Positions 1-7,411 of a DNA stretch of 64,000 bases are shown piece after piece. The stretch covers positions 62,001-126,000 of the forward strand of contig NZ_CAKTFU010000006.1 of the NCBI RefSeq assembly GCF_934561205.1. Reading direction: 5' to 3'. Numbering within the stretch: the stretch's first letter is position 1; every line of letters starts with the position of its first letter. Source of the DNA: an uncultured Gemmiger sp. (lineage in GTDB: Bacteria > Bacillota > Clostridia > Oscillospirales > Ruminococcaceae). Below the pieces are notes generated by a model. The model was not told the origin of the DNA, did no database searches, and saw only the letters and a list, made by a program, of their open reading frames with translations. The position numbers and the translations under genes were made by a program.

Positions 1-188
1 TGACTGCCCTCGTCTTTCAGCCTCTTTTTGGTGACTTTCCAGTAGTTACGCGCCGTGTCATAGTCCTTTGCATCAGTCAGCACGGATACCACATCCACAA
101 CAGAGAAATACCATTCCTCGTTTTCCTCGTCCCACGCGGTACGAATCGCCTGATCTTCAAAAAGCTGAAGCTGTTCGTTTTCATTCAT
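1..188 (-). CDS. Bro-N / phage antirepressor-like protein (N-terminal part)
   Basis: The gene is cut by the window edge, leaving the first 62 codons from ATG at 188. The stretch WYFSVVDVVSVLTDAKDY followed by YWKVTKKRL is the usual opening of Bro-N proteins found in phage antirepressors and Bro-N/KilAC proteins of Firmicutes elements. Bro-N is thought to bind DNA; the role of this protein is unknown because its C-terminal half is missing. It lies downstream of the recombinase on the same strand, and a 14-bp palindrome sits just upstream of its start. Family recognition is good; function is inferred. Confidence 0.6.
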   Translation of the reverse strand, partial: MNENEQLQLFEDQAIRTAWDEENEEWYFSVVDVVSVLTDAKDYDTARNYWKVTKKRLKDEGS

Positions 189-216
189 TATAAAGTCACC
201 CGCTTTCCAAGAGATT

Positions 217-230
217 TCCTATTAATAGGA
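217..230. promoter_or_regulatory. 14-bp perfect palindrome upstream of Bro-N gene
   Basis: TCCTATTAATAGGA is a perfect palindrome about 30 bp upstream of the Bro-N start, in the gap after the recombinase. Its position suits an operator or part of a promoter. No binding protein can be named. Confidence 0.35.
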
Positions 231-292
231 TAGCAAATTTCACACGGATTAGCAAGAAAAACTCTCCATGTTTTTAACTCAAACCAAGCATC

Positions 293-1201
293 TTACATTT
301 TATGTTTCCGTCTTTGTACATCTTCAAATATTTCTTTTGATACAATCGGCTCATGCGCATTTTCCACCAGAAACATACTCTGCTCACCACAATTTTTCTT
401 TTGTTTTCCGGTCAGAAAATCCGGGGTGCAGGTCTTTTGCAGTAAAAGGTTTCCCATATATTTTTCATTGCTCAGCATACGGTCTATTGTGGATGTACTC
501 CACTCGGATTTTCCGGTGACAGTCTTTATGCCATTTTCCTCCAGATACCGTTTAATCTTGCGCACACCATAACCCGCCAAATACAACGAGAATATCTTCC
601 GTACAATTTCAGCCTCTTCCGGTACAACTACCAGTCTACCGCCTTTATCCTTAGTATAGCCTAAAAAGCGGGCATGGTTTAACACAGCTTTGCCACTGCG
701 CATACGTTGGCGAATGCCAAACTTGATGTTCTCACTTTTCGCGGCACTTTCTTCCTGTGCTGCCGCAAGTAAAATGGATAGCAACGCTTCGTTGACTTCC
801 ATTGTATTGATTTGTTCTACATCGGATAACATTGCAACATTCATTTTTTTCAGTCTCCTTATCGTGGATAATGTTTCTACTGTATTTCTTCCGAACCGAC
901 TTAATGACTTAACCAGAATCAAGTCAAATCTGTGTTTTTGGGCATCATTTAGCATTTCAATATAGCCATCACGCCCTTCTCTCCGTGTTCCTGACCCAAC
1001 ATCCTTATAAATTTTATAAAGTTTCCAATCAGCATTTTCGCTTACCAATTTTTCAAAATATAGTTCCTGCATTTCAAGGCTTCGCAACTGCTCCGGCGTA
1101 TTTTTGCTGACTCTGCAATATACAGCCACTTTTAGAATTTTGTGCTTAGTTTTCTTGCTGCCTTCAATCCTTGGTAAAATTATGTGTATCTTTTTCTTCA
1201 A
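293..1201 (-). CDS. Short serine recombinase (resolvase/invertase N-terminus plus recombinase domain)
   Basis: This 302-residue site-specific recombinase has the catalytic serine in VAVYCRVS near residue 30 and the resolvase fold to about residue 165 (SLSRFGRNTVETL). The 'recombinase' DNA-binding domain follows (LGYTKDKGGRLVVVPEEAEIV, then WSTSTIDRMLSNEKYMGNLL). It stops at the end of that domain, so the zinc ribbon and coiled coil of full large serine integrases (about 450-550 residues) are absent. It may be a naturally short form or a C-terminal truncation. The proposed start is TTG at 1201, with a GGGGGA ribosome site inside a hairpin. It most likely moves or once moved the element at the left edge. 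Confidence 0.85.
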   Translation of the reverse strand: MKKKIHIILPRIEGSKKTKHKILKVAVYCRVSKNTPEQLRSLEMQELYFEKLVSENADWKLYKIYKDVGSGTRREGRDGYIEMLNDAQKHRFDLILVKSLSRFGRNTVETLSTIRRLKKMNVAMLSDVEQINTMEVNEALLSILLAAAQEESAAKSENIKFGIRQRMRSGKAVLNHARFLGYTKDKGGRLVVVPEEAEIVRKIFSLYLAGYGVRKIKRYLEENGIKTVTGKSEWSTSTIDRMLSNEKYMGNLLLQKTCTPDFLTGKQKKNCGEQSMFLVENAHEPIVSKEIFEDVQRRKHKM

Positions 1202-1206
1202 AAAAA

Positions 1207-1236
1207 TTCCCCCATGTTAACTATAACATGGGGGAA
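1207..1236 (-). promoter_or_regulatory. 13-bp hairpin covering the recombinase ribosome site
   Basis: The arms at 1207-1219 and 1224-1236 are perfectly complementary, with loop ACTA. Read on the minus strand, the hairpin is followed by seven T, like an intrinsic terminator, and its 3' arm contains the GGGGG ribosome site of the recombinase. Either early termination or blocked initiation would limit recombinase expression. Confidence 0.6.
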
Positions 1237-1257
1237 AGCACTGTACAAAGCAAAAAA

Positions 1258-1296
1258 TAAAAGCTACATTCAAAGTAAATTTGAATGTAGCTTTTA
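1258..1296 (-). terminator. Terminator of tRNA-Thr
   Basis: A 17-bp perfect stem (1258-1274 with 1280-1296) lies directly after the tRNA 3' end on the minus strand and is followed by a T-rich stretch. Confidence 0.85.
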
Positions 1297-1299
1297 ACA

Positions 1300-1375
1300 T
1301 GGAGCTGGTGGCCGGACTTGAACCGGCGACCTGCTGATTACGAATCAGCTGCTCTACCGACTGAGCCACACCAGC
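1300..1375 (-). tRNA. tRNA-Thr (anticodon CGU)
   Basis: A 76-nt cloverleaf: acceptor GCTGGTG pairs with CACCAGC, the anticodon loop is TTCGTAA, the T-arm contains GGTTCAAGTCC, and the 3' CCA is encoded. Its own promoter and terminator flank it. The recombinase element lies just downstream. Confidence 0.97.
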
Positions 1376-1392
1376 AAAGGGATAACACTATC

Positions 1393-1420
1393 ATTATACA
1401 GATTTTTAAGGCTAAGTCAA
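1393..1420 (-). promoter_or_regulatory. Promoter of tRNA-Thr
   Basis: On the minus strand, TTGACT (1420-1415) and TATAAT (1398-1393) are separated by 16 bp, just upstream of the tRNA 5' end. Confidence 0.75.
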
Positions 1421-1450
1421 GCCCTTTGTGGCAAAAATCTCGGCGGGAAC

Positions 1451-1480
1451 TCGACAACCGGCGTATCTGCGTGGTATAAT
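1451..1480 (+). promoter_or_regulatory. Promoter of the rhomboid gene
   Basis: TCGACA, an 18-bp spacer and TATAAT, placed 30 bp before the start codon. Confidence 0.6.
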
Positions 1481-1509
1481 AGCAAAAAATGCAAAAGGAG
1501 CTGTTGTCC

Positions 1510-2079
1510 ATGAGCCGCCGCACCTTAAAATTGCAGTACAATGCGCCGGTCACCCTGAACTTTTTCTTTGCCTCGCTGGCAGCGCTGCTGCTGGGCTATG
1601 TTACCGGCGGGCGAAGCACACAGACATTCTTCTGCGTCTACCGTTCGTCCCTGACGGACCCGCTGTTTTATCTGCGGCTGTTCGGCCATGTGCTGGGCCA
1701 CGCGGATTGGAACCATTTTATCAACAATATGCTGTTGTTTTTGGTCGTTGCCCCGCCGCTGGAGGAAAAATACGGCAGCCGTACTCTTTTGTGCGGCATT
1801 GCCATAACGGCGGTGATTTCCGGCATTTTGCAGTGTGTGTTTTTTCCTGCCAGTGCGCTGCTGGGGGCGTCCGGCATTGTGTTTATGCTGATCATGCTGG
1901 CCAGCCTTGCGGGCAGCCGCGGCGGCGGGGTGCCGGTCACGCTGCTGCTGGTGGGCGCGCTGTATCTGGGGCAACAGGTGTATGCCATCCTGTTTGTGCG
2001 GGACAATGTCGCCAACTTTATGCACATTGTGGGCGGCGTGTGCGGCACGGCGTTCGGCTTTGCCGTGCGCAAAAAATAA
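1510..2079 (+). CDS. Rhomboid-family intramembrane serine protease
   Basis: This 189-residue polytopic membrane protein would cleave transmembrane substrates within the bilayer. The nucleophile motif is in LLGASGIVF (GxSG), the partner histidine in FMHIVGGVCG, and the amino-terminal HxxxN-type motif appears as NHFINNMLLF. Length and a six-helix pattern suit the minimal bacterial form without extra domains. ATG 1510 is chosen over the upstream ATG at 1489 because AAAGGAG lies nine bases before it. It is a single gene with its own promoter, followed closely by the MATE promoter. The substrate is unknown. Confidence 0.85.
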   Translation: MSRRTLKLQYNAPVTLNFFFASLAALLLGYVTGGRSTQTFFCVYRSSLTDPLFYLRLFGHVLGHADWNHFINNMLLFLVVAPPLEEKYGSRTLLCGIAITAVISGILQCVFFPASALLGASGIVFMLIMLASLAGSRGGGVPVTLLLVGALYLGQQVYAILFVRDNVANFMHIVGGVCGTAFGFAVRKK

Positions 2080-2083
2080 CCGC

Positions 2084-2112
2084 TTGACAAAGCCGAAACG
2101 ACGTGGTAAAAT
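2084..2112 (+). promoter_or_regulatory. Strong promoter of the MATE leader
   Basis: TTGACA (2084-2089), a 17-bp spacer and TAAAAT (2107-2112). The transcript would begin near 2119 or slightly before, so part of the 5' helix proposed for the leader depends on the exact start site. Confidence 0.8.
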
Positions 2113-2221
2113 ATCCCCACTAAAACAAGGGTAGCACGATGCGCCCCTTGTGTGGATTTTTACAGTCAAGACTACTTTTCGCCACACAACGATTCTTTCA
2201 GGGTCGTTGTGTGGCTTTTTT
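2113..2221 (+). promoter_or_regulatory. Structured leader with competing terminator (riboswitch-like)
   Basis: Between promoter and gene there is a nested fold. The outer helix is 2113-2119 with 2151-2157 (one mismatch) and the inner stem is CAAGGG 2126-2131 with CCCTTG 2145-2150. A perfect 11-bp terminator stem follows (2182-2192 with 2204-2214), then a T run. TTGTGTGG (2148-2155) can instead pair with CCACACAA (2182-2189), which is the 5' arm of the terminator. The two folds exclude each other, as expected of a ligand-sensing or attenuating leader. It matches no riboswitch class that I can name with confidence. Confidence 0.55.
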
Positions 2222-2245
2222 GTGTGCAAAAAAGGAGGAACCCCC

Positions 2246-3601
2246 TTGCAGGAAACTTACATGAAGGAAAAACCAATTTTTCCCCTGCTGATGTCCCTGG
2301 CGCTGCCGATGGTCATCTCGATGCTGGTAAACGCGCTGTACAACATTGTGGACAGCCTGTTCATCGCCAAAATCAGCGAGGACGCTTTCACGGCGCTGTC
2401 GCTGGTGTTCCCTGTGCAGAACTTTATCAACTCCATCGCCATCGGCTTCGGTGTGGGCATCAATGCCATGATCGCGCTGCATCTGGGCGCAGGCAACCAG
2501 GAGCAGGCGGACCGCGCCGCAACGCAGGGACTGGTCATTTCGCTGCTGCACGGGCTGGTGCTGACCGCGGTGAGCATCCCGCTGATGCCCGTGTACCTGC
2601 GGCTGTTTACCGACAGCGAGCAGACCGTGGCGCTGGGCGTGACCTACGCGAGCATCGTGTTTTCCTTTTCCACGGTGCTGATGGCCTCGCTGGCCGTTGA
2701 GAAAATTTTGCAGTCCGTCGGGCGGATGAAGCTGACCATGGCGGGGCTTTCGCTGGGCGCGGCGGTCAACATTGTGCTGGACCCTGTGCTGATTTTCGGC
2801 TGGGGGCCGATACCCGCGCTGGGCATTGCCGGTGCGGCGCTGGCTACGGGCATCGGGCAGACTATGACGGTGGTTATGTACCTGCTGGTTTGCCCGCGTA
2901 TGGAGCTGCCGGTGCATCTGCGGCGCAGATATCTGCGCCCGCAGGCCCGCATGACGCGGCAGCTGTACGGCATCGGCATACCGGCCATTTTGAATTTGGC
3001 GCTGCCGTCGCTGCTGGTGTCGTTTTTGAACGGTCTGCTGGCGGGATATTCGCAGAGCTATGTTGTTGTGCTGGGCATATATTACAAATTGCAGACCTTT
3101 TTGTATATGCCCGCCAACGGCATTGTGCAGGGCATGCGCCCCTTGATCGGCTACAATTACGGTGCGGGAGAGCAAAAACGCGTCAAAAAATTGTTTGACC
3201 TTACGCTGGGGCTGAGTGCTGCCATTATGGCGGCAGGCACGGTGGTGTGCCGTGGCTTTGCAGGCAGTTTAATGGGACTGTTTACCGCCAATGCCGAGAC
3301 GCTGGCCGTCGGTGAACAGGCATTGCGGTGCATAAGTATGGGCTTTTTGGTATCTGCCGTGTCGGTGACGGCCTGCGGTGCACTGGAGGGTCTGGGCAAA
3401 GGAACGGCCTCGCTGGTGATTTCTCTGGTGCGGTATACGGTGGTCATTATGCCGACGGCTTGGCTGCTTTGTCGGGCGTTCGGCGTGGCGGCGGTATGGC
3501 ATGCGTTTTGGATCACCGAGGTGCTGGCAGCGGCGGTTTCGTTGGCGGTTTACCGCAGGAGCGTGCAAAAACCGCGCAGCAATGCAATACAAAACGGATA
3601 A
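2246..3601 (+). CDS. MATE-family multidrug/metabolite exporter
   Basis: This 451-residue protein with about twelve transmembrane segments belongs to the MatE family of cation-coupled efflux proteins. Family features are the opening FPLLMSLALPMVISMLVNALYN, the repeat-1 pattern NIVDSLFIAKI, and VGINAMIALHLGAGN near residue 80, repeated in the second half as NYGAGEQKRVKKLF. The chosen start is TTG 2246, placed by an AAGGAGG site seven bases upstream; longer in-frame starts would run into the terminator hairpin. The regulated leader suggests induction by the exported compound or a related signal. A strong terminator follows the gene. Confidence 0.88.
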   Translation: MQETYMKEKPIFPLLMSLALPMVISMLVNALYNIVDSLFIAKISEDAFTALSLVFPVQNFINSIAIGFGVGINAMIALHLGAGNQEQADRAATQGLVISLLHGLVLTAVSIPLMPVYLRLFTDSEQTVALGVTYASIVFSFSTVLMASLAVEKILQSVGRMKLTMAGLSLGAAVNIVLDPVLIFGWGPIPALGIAGAALATGIGQTMTVVMYLLVCPRMELPVHLRRRYLRPQARMTRQLYGIGIPAILNLALPSLLVSFLNGLLAGYSQSYVVVLGIYYKLQTFLYMPANGIVQGMRPLIGYNYGAGEQKRVKKLFDLTLGLSAAIMAAGTVVCRGFAGSLMGLFTANAETLAVGEQALRCISMGFLVSAVSVTACGALEGLGKGTASLVISLVRYTVVIMPTAWLLCRAFGVAAVWHAFWITEVLAAAVSLAVYRRSVQKPRSNAIQNG

Positions 3602-3663
3602 AAACGGCAGCAAAAATTCCGGAAAAGCCGCCAAAGAACTGTGCCGAGAATAACAAGCGCAGC

Positions 3664-3701
3664 AAACGGGCAGGGTGCACAACCCTGCCCGTTGTTGTTT
3701 T
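3664..3701 (+). terminator. Terminator after MATE gene
   Basis: The 12-bp stem 3665-3676 with 3682-3693 is followed by GTTGTTTT. It separates the MATE gene from convergent yunB and may act in both directions. Confidence 0.75.
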
Positions 3702-3727
3702 GCAAGGGAAAACGCCCTTGCGGGGCG

Positions 3728-4330
3728 CTACGATTGGCTGTAATATTGCGGTACGCCGCCCGGCAAGAGGAGGGTGACCAGCGGGATCTGCCCCGTGTAG
3801 GTCAGCGTTTCTATCTTGCTGTCCAAAATCAGGTCCATCGTCAGGGTCAGCTCGATTTGCGCTGTGTAGCGGGTCGTGTTGACCGAAAGCGACTCGGTGC
3901 TTTCGCGCAGCTGCGCCTGTGCGTAGCCGCGCGGCTGCAGCGAAAACCGCCACCCCGGCCCGCAGTCGCTCAGCAAAGTGTCGTTGGTCAGGGAGCCGAA
4001 AGGGACCGTGTAGGTGATGGGGCCGCTGTCGGCCAGATAGCGCTGTGCGGCGTCCACGCACTCCACGCACAGGGCGTTGACGGCGGCGGTGTCCAACTGC
4101 CAGCTCTCCCCTGCTGCGGCGAACAGGCTTTGGGGCTGTACGGTGCGGGCAGCGGCGGCTACGGCCTCGGCAGCGGTGCGGCGGGCTTCGTACTCGGCCA
4201 GCTTGTGCAGCGTGGGCTTGATGCGGGTGTTGACATAGCGGTCAAACTGCCACAGCCCGCTGAGCAGCGCCAACGGCAGCAGCAGCGGCAGAGCCGCGCG
4301 CCGCCAACCTTTGCTTGCCCTGCGCCGCAT
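3728..4330 (-). CDS. yunB: Sporulation protein YunB-like
   Basis: This 200-residue protein has an N-terminal basic segment, one membrane helix (ALPLLLPLALLSGLWQF) and then the YunB pattern. IKPTLHKLAEYEARRTAAEAV matches the start of the Bacillus protein, as do ITYTVPFGSLTNDTLLSDCGP and the ending GGVPQYY (VPQFY in Bacillus). YunB is made in the mother cell under SigE and is needed for proper spore formation; its biochemical role is unknown. The start is ATG 4330, since GGGGGTGGGG precedes it; longer upstream forms run through a hairpin. Its presence implies that the host belongs to, or descends from, a spore former. Confidence 0.8.
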   Translation of the reverse strand: MRRRASKGWRRAALPLLLPLALLSGLWQFDRYVNTRIKPTLHKLAEYEARRTAAEAVAAAARTVQPQSLFAAAGESWQLDTAAVNALCVECVDAAQRYLADSGPITYTVPFGSLTNDTLLSDCGPGWRFSLQPRGYAQAQLRESTESLSVNTTRYTAQIELTLTMDLILDSKIETLTYTGQIPLVTLLLPGGVPQYYSQS

Positions 4331-4338
4331 ACGCCCCA

Positions 4339-4375
4339 CCCCCTGCCGACATTGTATGCCGCAGGGGGATTTTTT
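4339..4375. other. Hairpin overlapping the yunB ribosome site
   Basis: CCCCCTGC (4339-4346) pairs with GCAGGGGG (4361-4368). On the plus strand six T follow. On the minus strand the arm holds part of the yunB ribosome site, so it may be a plus-strand terminator or a translational brake on yunB. Confidence 0.4.
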
Positions 4376-4380
4376 GACAA

Positions 4381-4414
4381 AAGAAAAAGACCGCAACCTT
4401 GCAGTTGCGGTCTT
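4381..4414 (-). terminator. Terminator of tRNA-Ala
   Basis: AGACCGCAAC (4388-4397) pairs with GTTGCGGTCT (4404-4413) directly after the tRNA, followed on the minus strand by a T-rich run. Confidence 0.8.
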
Positions 4415-4415
4415 G

Positions 4416-4491
<76 letters not shown>

Positions 4492-4527
4492 AGACTGTCG
4501 CTTCGCTTTGTTCCGGCGACAGTTGGT

Positions 4528-4556
4528 ATTATAGCAAACGGGAGAGGCTTTGTCAA
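4528..4556 (-). promoter_or_regulatory. Promoter of tRNA-Ala
   Basis: On the minus strand, TTGACA (4556-4551) and TATAAT (4533-4528) are separated by 17 bp, a consensus promoter. Confidence 0.85.
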
Positions 4557-4559
4557 CAC

Positions 4560-4768
4560 TTTTTCAGAAAAAAGTTGTTGAGGAAACACCGCACAATTCC
4601 CGCCTGACGGCTTAAGCACCGCTCCGGCGGCTGCGGCACAGCATCTGCGTTGCCAAAATGCTCGATAAGACATCCAGTATTATCTGCGCTTTTGGCTTAG
4701 CATCTGCCGCACCTCGCTCGCCGTATCGGCACTTAGAATTATGCGGTATTACCTTGAATTTCCGGCTA
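4560..4768. other. Intergenic stretch without a supported gene
   Basis: This gap lies between the tRNA-Ala promoter and the end of the M18 peptidase operon. No terminator with a clear T run and no credible small gene is visible. It could hold remnants of a repeated element, but no second copy was found in this window. Confidence 0.4.
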
Positions 4769-6160
4769 TTACTCTGCATCCTCGCAGAAGGCTTTGAAGG
4801 TCAGGTAGGCCATGTAGACGTCAGCCTTGGAAACGACCTCGAACGGGGCGTGCATGGACAGCACGGGCACACCGATATCAATGGTGTCGATGTCCTGGTT
4901 GGCCACATACTTGGCAACGGTGCCGCCGCCGCCCAGGTCCAGCTTGCCCATCTCGCCGATCTGCCAGACGATGTTGTTCTTGTCCATCAGGCGGGTCAGG
5001 TAGCTGACGGTCTCGGCGCTGGCATCGCTGGTGCCGCCCTTGCCGCGGGAACCGGTGTACTTGTACACGGCCACACCGCGGCCGGCGTAGGTGCCATTGT
5101 CCGGCTCAAAGGCGTCGGCAAAGGTCGGGTCGTAGGCGGCGGTGACATCGGCAGACAGGCACTTGGCAGCCTTGCAGGCGGTGATGTAGTCGGCACCCTG
5201 CCCGGCGCAGAGCTGCTGCAGGAAGTGGAAGGTGTACATGCTGTTCAGGCCGGTGACACCGTCGGAGCCGGTCTCCTCTTTATCGGTCAGCACGCAGACG
5301 CTGGTGTAAGCGGGGTTCTTGACGCCGATCTCGGCCATCAGGGCGGGGTATGCGTCCACGCGGTCGTCGTGGCCGTAAGCACCGATCATAGCGCGGTCCA
5401 GGCCGATGTCGCGGGCCTTGTGGGCGGGCACGACCTCGATCTCGGCGCGGGTGAAGTCGCGCTCGGTGATGCCGTAGGCTTCGTTGAGCATGGCCAGCAC
5501 GTTCAGCTTGACGCGCTTTTCGGTATCCTTGTCGGCAATGGGGGTGGAGGCGATCAGAACGTTCAGCTCCTCGGCCGTGATGCCCTCGGCCAGCGTTTTG
5601 GCGTTCTGCTTGGCGCCCAGGTGGGGCAGCAGGTCGGTGATGCAGAATACGGGGTCATCGTCCTTTTCACCGATGCAGACATCCACCTGGCTGCCGTCGG
5701 CGCGGAAGATCACACCGTGCAGCGCCAGCGGGATGGTGGGCCACTGGTACTTGCGGATGCCGCCGTAGTAGTGGGTGCGCAGGTAGCCGAAGTCCTCCTT
5801 CTCGAACACGGGCACGGGGCGCAGGTCAAGGCGGGGAGAGTCGATATGGGCAATGTTCAGGTGGAAGCCTTCCTCCAGGCTCTTGGTGCCGATGGTGGCA
5901 GCCAGCACGCACTTGGCGCGGTTGATGGCGTAGACTTTATCGCCGGGGTTCAGCGTTTCACCGGCGACAAAGGGGCGGTAGCCGGCGTCCAGCAGCAGCT
6001 TTTCGGCGGCCTTGGTGGCTTCGCGCTCGGTCTTGGCGGCGTCCAGAAATGCCTTGTAGCCCTCGCAGAAATCCTGCGCGGCGGCGAGGTAATCGGGGGC
6101 GAGGTCGGCTACACTCTCGTTTTTATAGAGCAGTGCCTTGAGTTCTTCGGTAGTTTTCAT
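4769..6160 (-). CDS. M18-family aminopeptidase
   Basis: This 463-residue cytosolic dinuclear zinc exopeptidase removes N-terminal residues from peptides. Metal-ligand and catalytic motifs are visible: NIAHIDSPRLDLRP (His and Asp), TDKEETGSDG (the Glu pair), a conserved GAYGHDDR region, and SMHAPFEVVSKAD (final His). Length is normal for the family. The start is ATG 6160, with AAAGGAA upstream; the open frame continues further upstream but lacks a ribosome site. It is last in the prfA operon, 58 bases after the lytic transglycosylase gene. Substrate preference cannot be read from the sequence. Confidence 0.92.
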   Translation of the reverse strand: MKTTEELKALLYKNESVADLAPDYLAAAQDFCEGYKAFLDAAKTEREATKAAEKLLLDAGYRPFVAGETLNPGDKVYAINRAKCVLAATIGTKSLEEGFHLNIAHIDSPRLDLRPVPVFEKEDFGYLRTHYYGGIRKYQWPTIPLALHGVIFRADGSQVDVCIGEKDDDPVFCITDLLPHLGAKQNAKTLAEGITAEELNVLIASTPIADKDTEKRVKLNVLAMLNEAYGITERDFTRAEIEVVPAHKARDIGLDRAMIGAYGHDDRVDAYPALMAEIGVKNPAYTSVCVLTDKEETGSDGVTGLNSMYTFHFLQQLCAGQGADYITACKAAKCLSADVTAAYDPTFADAFEPDNGTYAGRGVAVYKYTGSRGKGGTSDASAETVSYLTRLMDKNNIVWQIGEMGKLDLGGGGTVAKYVANQDIDTIDIGVPVLSMHAPFEVVSKADVYMAYLTFKAFCEDAE

Positions 6161-6218
6161 AGGGAGTTCCTTTCTTCTTCTTACATCCGCGGTGCCGCAA
6201 AAGGCGCAGCATCGCTGT

Positions 6219-6812
6219 TTATTGATCAGAGTAAATCTCTTGATACCGTTGATAGCCGGTGGTGATTTTATGCACATACCGCCGCATCTGCGGGTAAGGG
6301 TAGTGTGTAAGGGTTTGCCCGTCGGGCGAGCAGGCGGGGTCTGCCAGCAGGCCGTCCACCGTGCCCACGCCGCTGTGGTAGGCGGCGGCTGCGGTGGCCA
6401 GATGGTTGTCGTACCGCAGCAGGCAGTACGCCACAAAATAGCTGCCAAAGCGAATGTTGGTTTCGGGGTCGAACAGATCGTCGAAGGTCAGATCCTCGTC
6501 GGGGGCGATCTTCGTTTTGATCCAGTCAAAGGTGACCTCGGTGATCTGCATCAGTCCCCTGGCCCCCGCGTCGGACTGTGCGGCGGGGTCGAAATTGCTT
6601 TCGGTTCGGATAAAAGAGTATAAAATCAGCGGGTCTATGTCATATTTTGCGGCGTAGTAGGTAACGTATTCGCTGTAGCGGCAAGGGTATTCGGCGCGGG
6701 CGATCCGGCTGCGGAAAAAAACCGAAACCAGCAAAATGCCAAGGGCAAGCAGCACCGCCAGCCAGCGCAGAAGCGGGTGCCGCGTTCGATATTTTTGTTG
6801 TCGGCGGGTCAT
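6219..6812 (-). CDS. Membrane-anchored lytic transglycosylase (SLT family)
   Basis: This 197-residue protein has one N-terminal membrane helix (about 15-33) and a Slt70-type goose-lysozyme-like domain. The catalytic Glu lies in IRTESNFD; GARGLMQI and AAYHSGVGTV are the usual supporting motifs. It would cleave peptidoglycan glycan strands outside the membrane, forming anhydro-muropeptides, in growth or envelope assembly. Its ATG overlaps the coaE stop by four bases (ATGA), so the two are translationally coupled. This pairing with coaE is common in related Clostridia. Confidence 0.9.
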   Translation of the reverse strand: MTRRQQKYRTRHPLLRWLAVLLALGILLVSVFFRSRIARAEYPCRYSEYVTYYAAKYDIDPLILYSFIRTESNFDPAAQSDAGARGLMQITEVTFDWIKTKIAPDEDLTFDDLFDPETNIRFGSYFVAYCLLRYDNHLATAAAAYHSGVGTVDGLLADPACSPDGQTLTHYPYPQMRRYVHKITTGYQRYQEIYSDQ

Positions 6813-7411
6813 AGGCCTCCTTCCCTCAGCTGCCGCAAAAAGCAGCCGATCTTGTCTTTAAGCTGTGCCTCGGAGCCGTCGTTGACGACCTCCCAGCGGG
6901 CGGCCGCGCGCAGCGTTTCCAAAGGGGTCTGCGCGTCCAGACGGCGGCGCGCCATTTCGGGCGCAATGCCGTCCCGCGCGCAGATGCGGGCAACGCTTAT
7001 CTCATAGGGTGCGGTAATCAGCAAAATGCCGTCGCAGCGGCGCTCAAAGGGCGTTCCCACAATGACCGCACCGTCCACAAAGGCAAAGTCGGCCCCTGCC
7101 GATTCAGCGGCCTGCAGGCGCTGCTCGATGCGGGCTAAAATTTCCGGCTGGGTCACGGCGGTCAGGGCGCGGGTGCCCGCAGGCGTGGCAAAGGCGCGGT
7201 CGGCCAGCAGGCGGCGGCGCAGCTGCCCTGCCTCGTCCAGAATATCCGCCCCGAATCGTTCCTGCAAGGCGGTCAGGCAGGGCGAGCCGGGCAGCAGGAC
7301 CTCGCGGGCGATGAGATCGGCGTCAATACAAGGATACCCCTGCGCGGCCAAAAATTTTGTCGCACTGGATTTGCCGCAGCCCGAACGCCCGGTAATACCG
7401 ATAATTTTCAT
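6809..7411 (-). CDS. coaE: Dephospho-CoA kinase
   Basis: CoaE catalyses the last step of coenzyme A synthesis, phosphorylating the 3'-hydroxyl of dephospho-CoA with ATP. The P-loop is GITGRSGCGKSS at residues 5-16; the substrate region follows (CIDADLIAREVL), with the lid (DGIAPEMARRRLDAQ) near residue 150. At 200 residues it is full length. Both ends overlap neighbouring genes by four bases, placing it in the middle of a tightly coupled operon. Confidence 0.95.
   Translation of the reverse strand: MKIIGITGRSGCGKSSATKFLAAQGYPCIDADLIAREVLLPGSPCLTALQERFGADILDEAGQLRRRLLADRAFATPAGTRALTAVTQPEILARIEQRLQAAESAGADFAFVDGAVIVGTPFERRCDGILLITAPYEISVARICARDGIAPEMARRRLDAQTPLETLRAAARWEVVNDGSEAQLKDKIGCFLRQLREGGL

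Larger units (their letters stand above)
1..1236 (-). mobile_element. Edge of an integrated element beside tRNA-Thr
   Basis: This AT-rich stretch differs in base composition from the GC-rich chromosome that follows. It holds a Bro-N-like gene and a serine recombinase, both on the minus strand, and ends at hairpins next to tRNA-Thr. The content suits one end of a phage or conjugative element. No attachment repeat can be identified because the other end is outside the window, so the boundary is an inference. Confidence 0.45.

Noticed and set aside
4658..6265. 535-codon open frame on the plus strand
   Set aside because: It is antisense to the M18 aminopeptidase, which has clear catalytic motifs; the Gly/Val/His-rich product has no family pattern.
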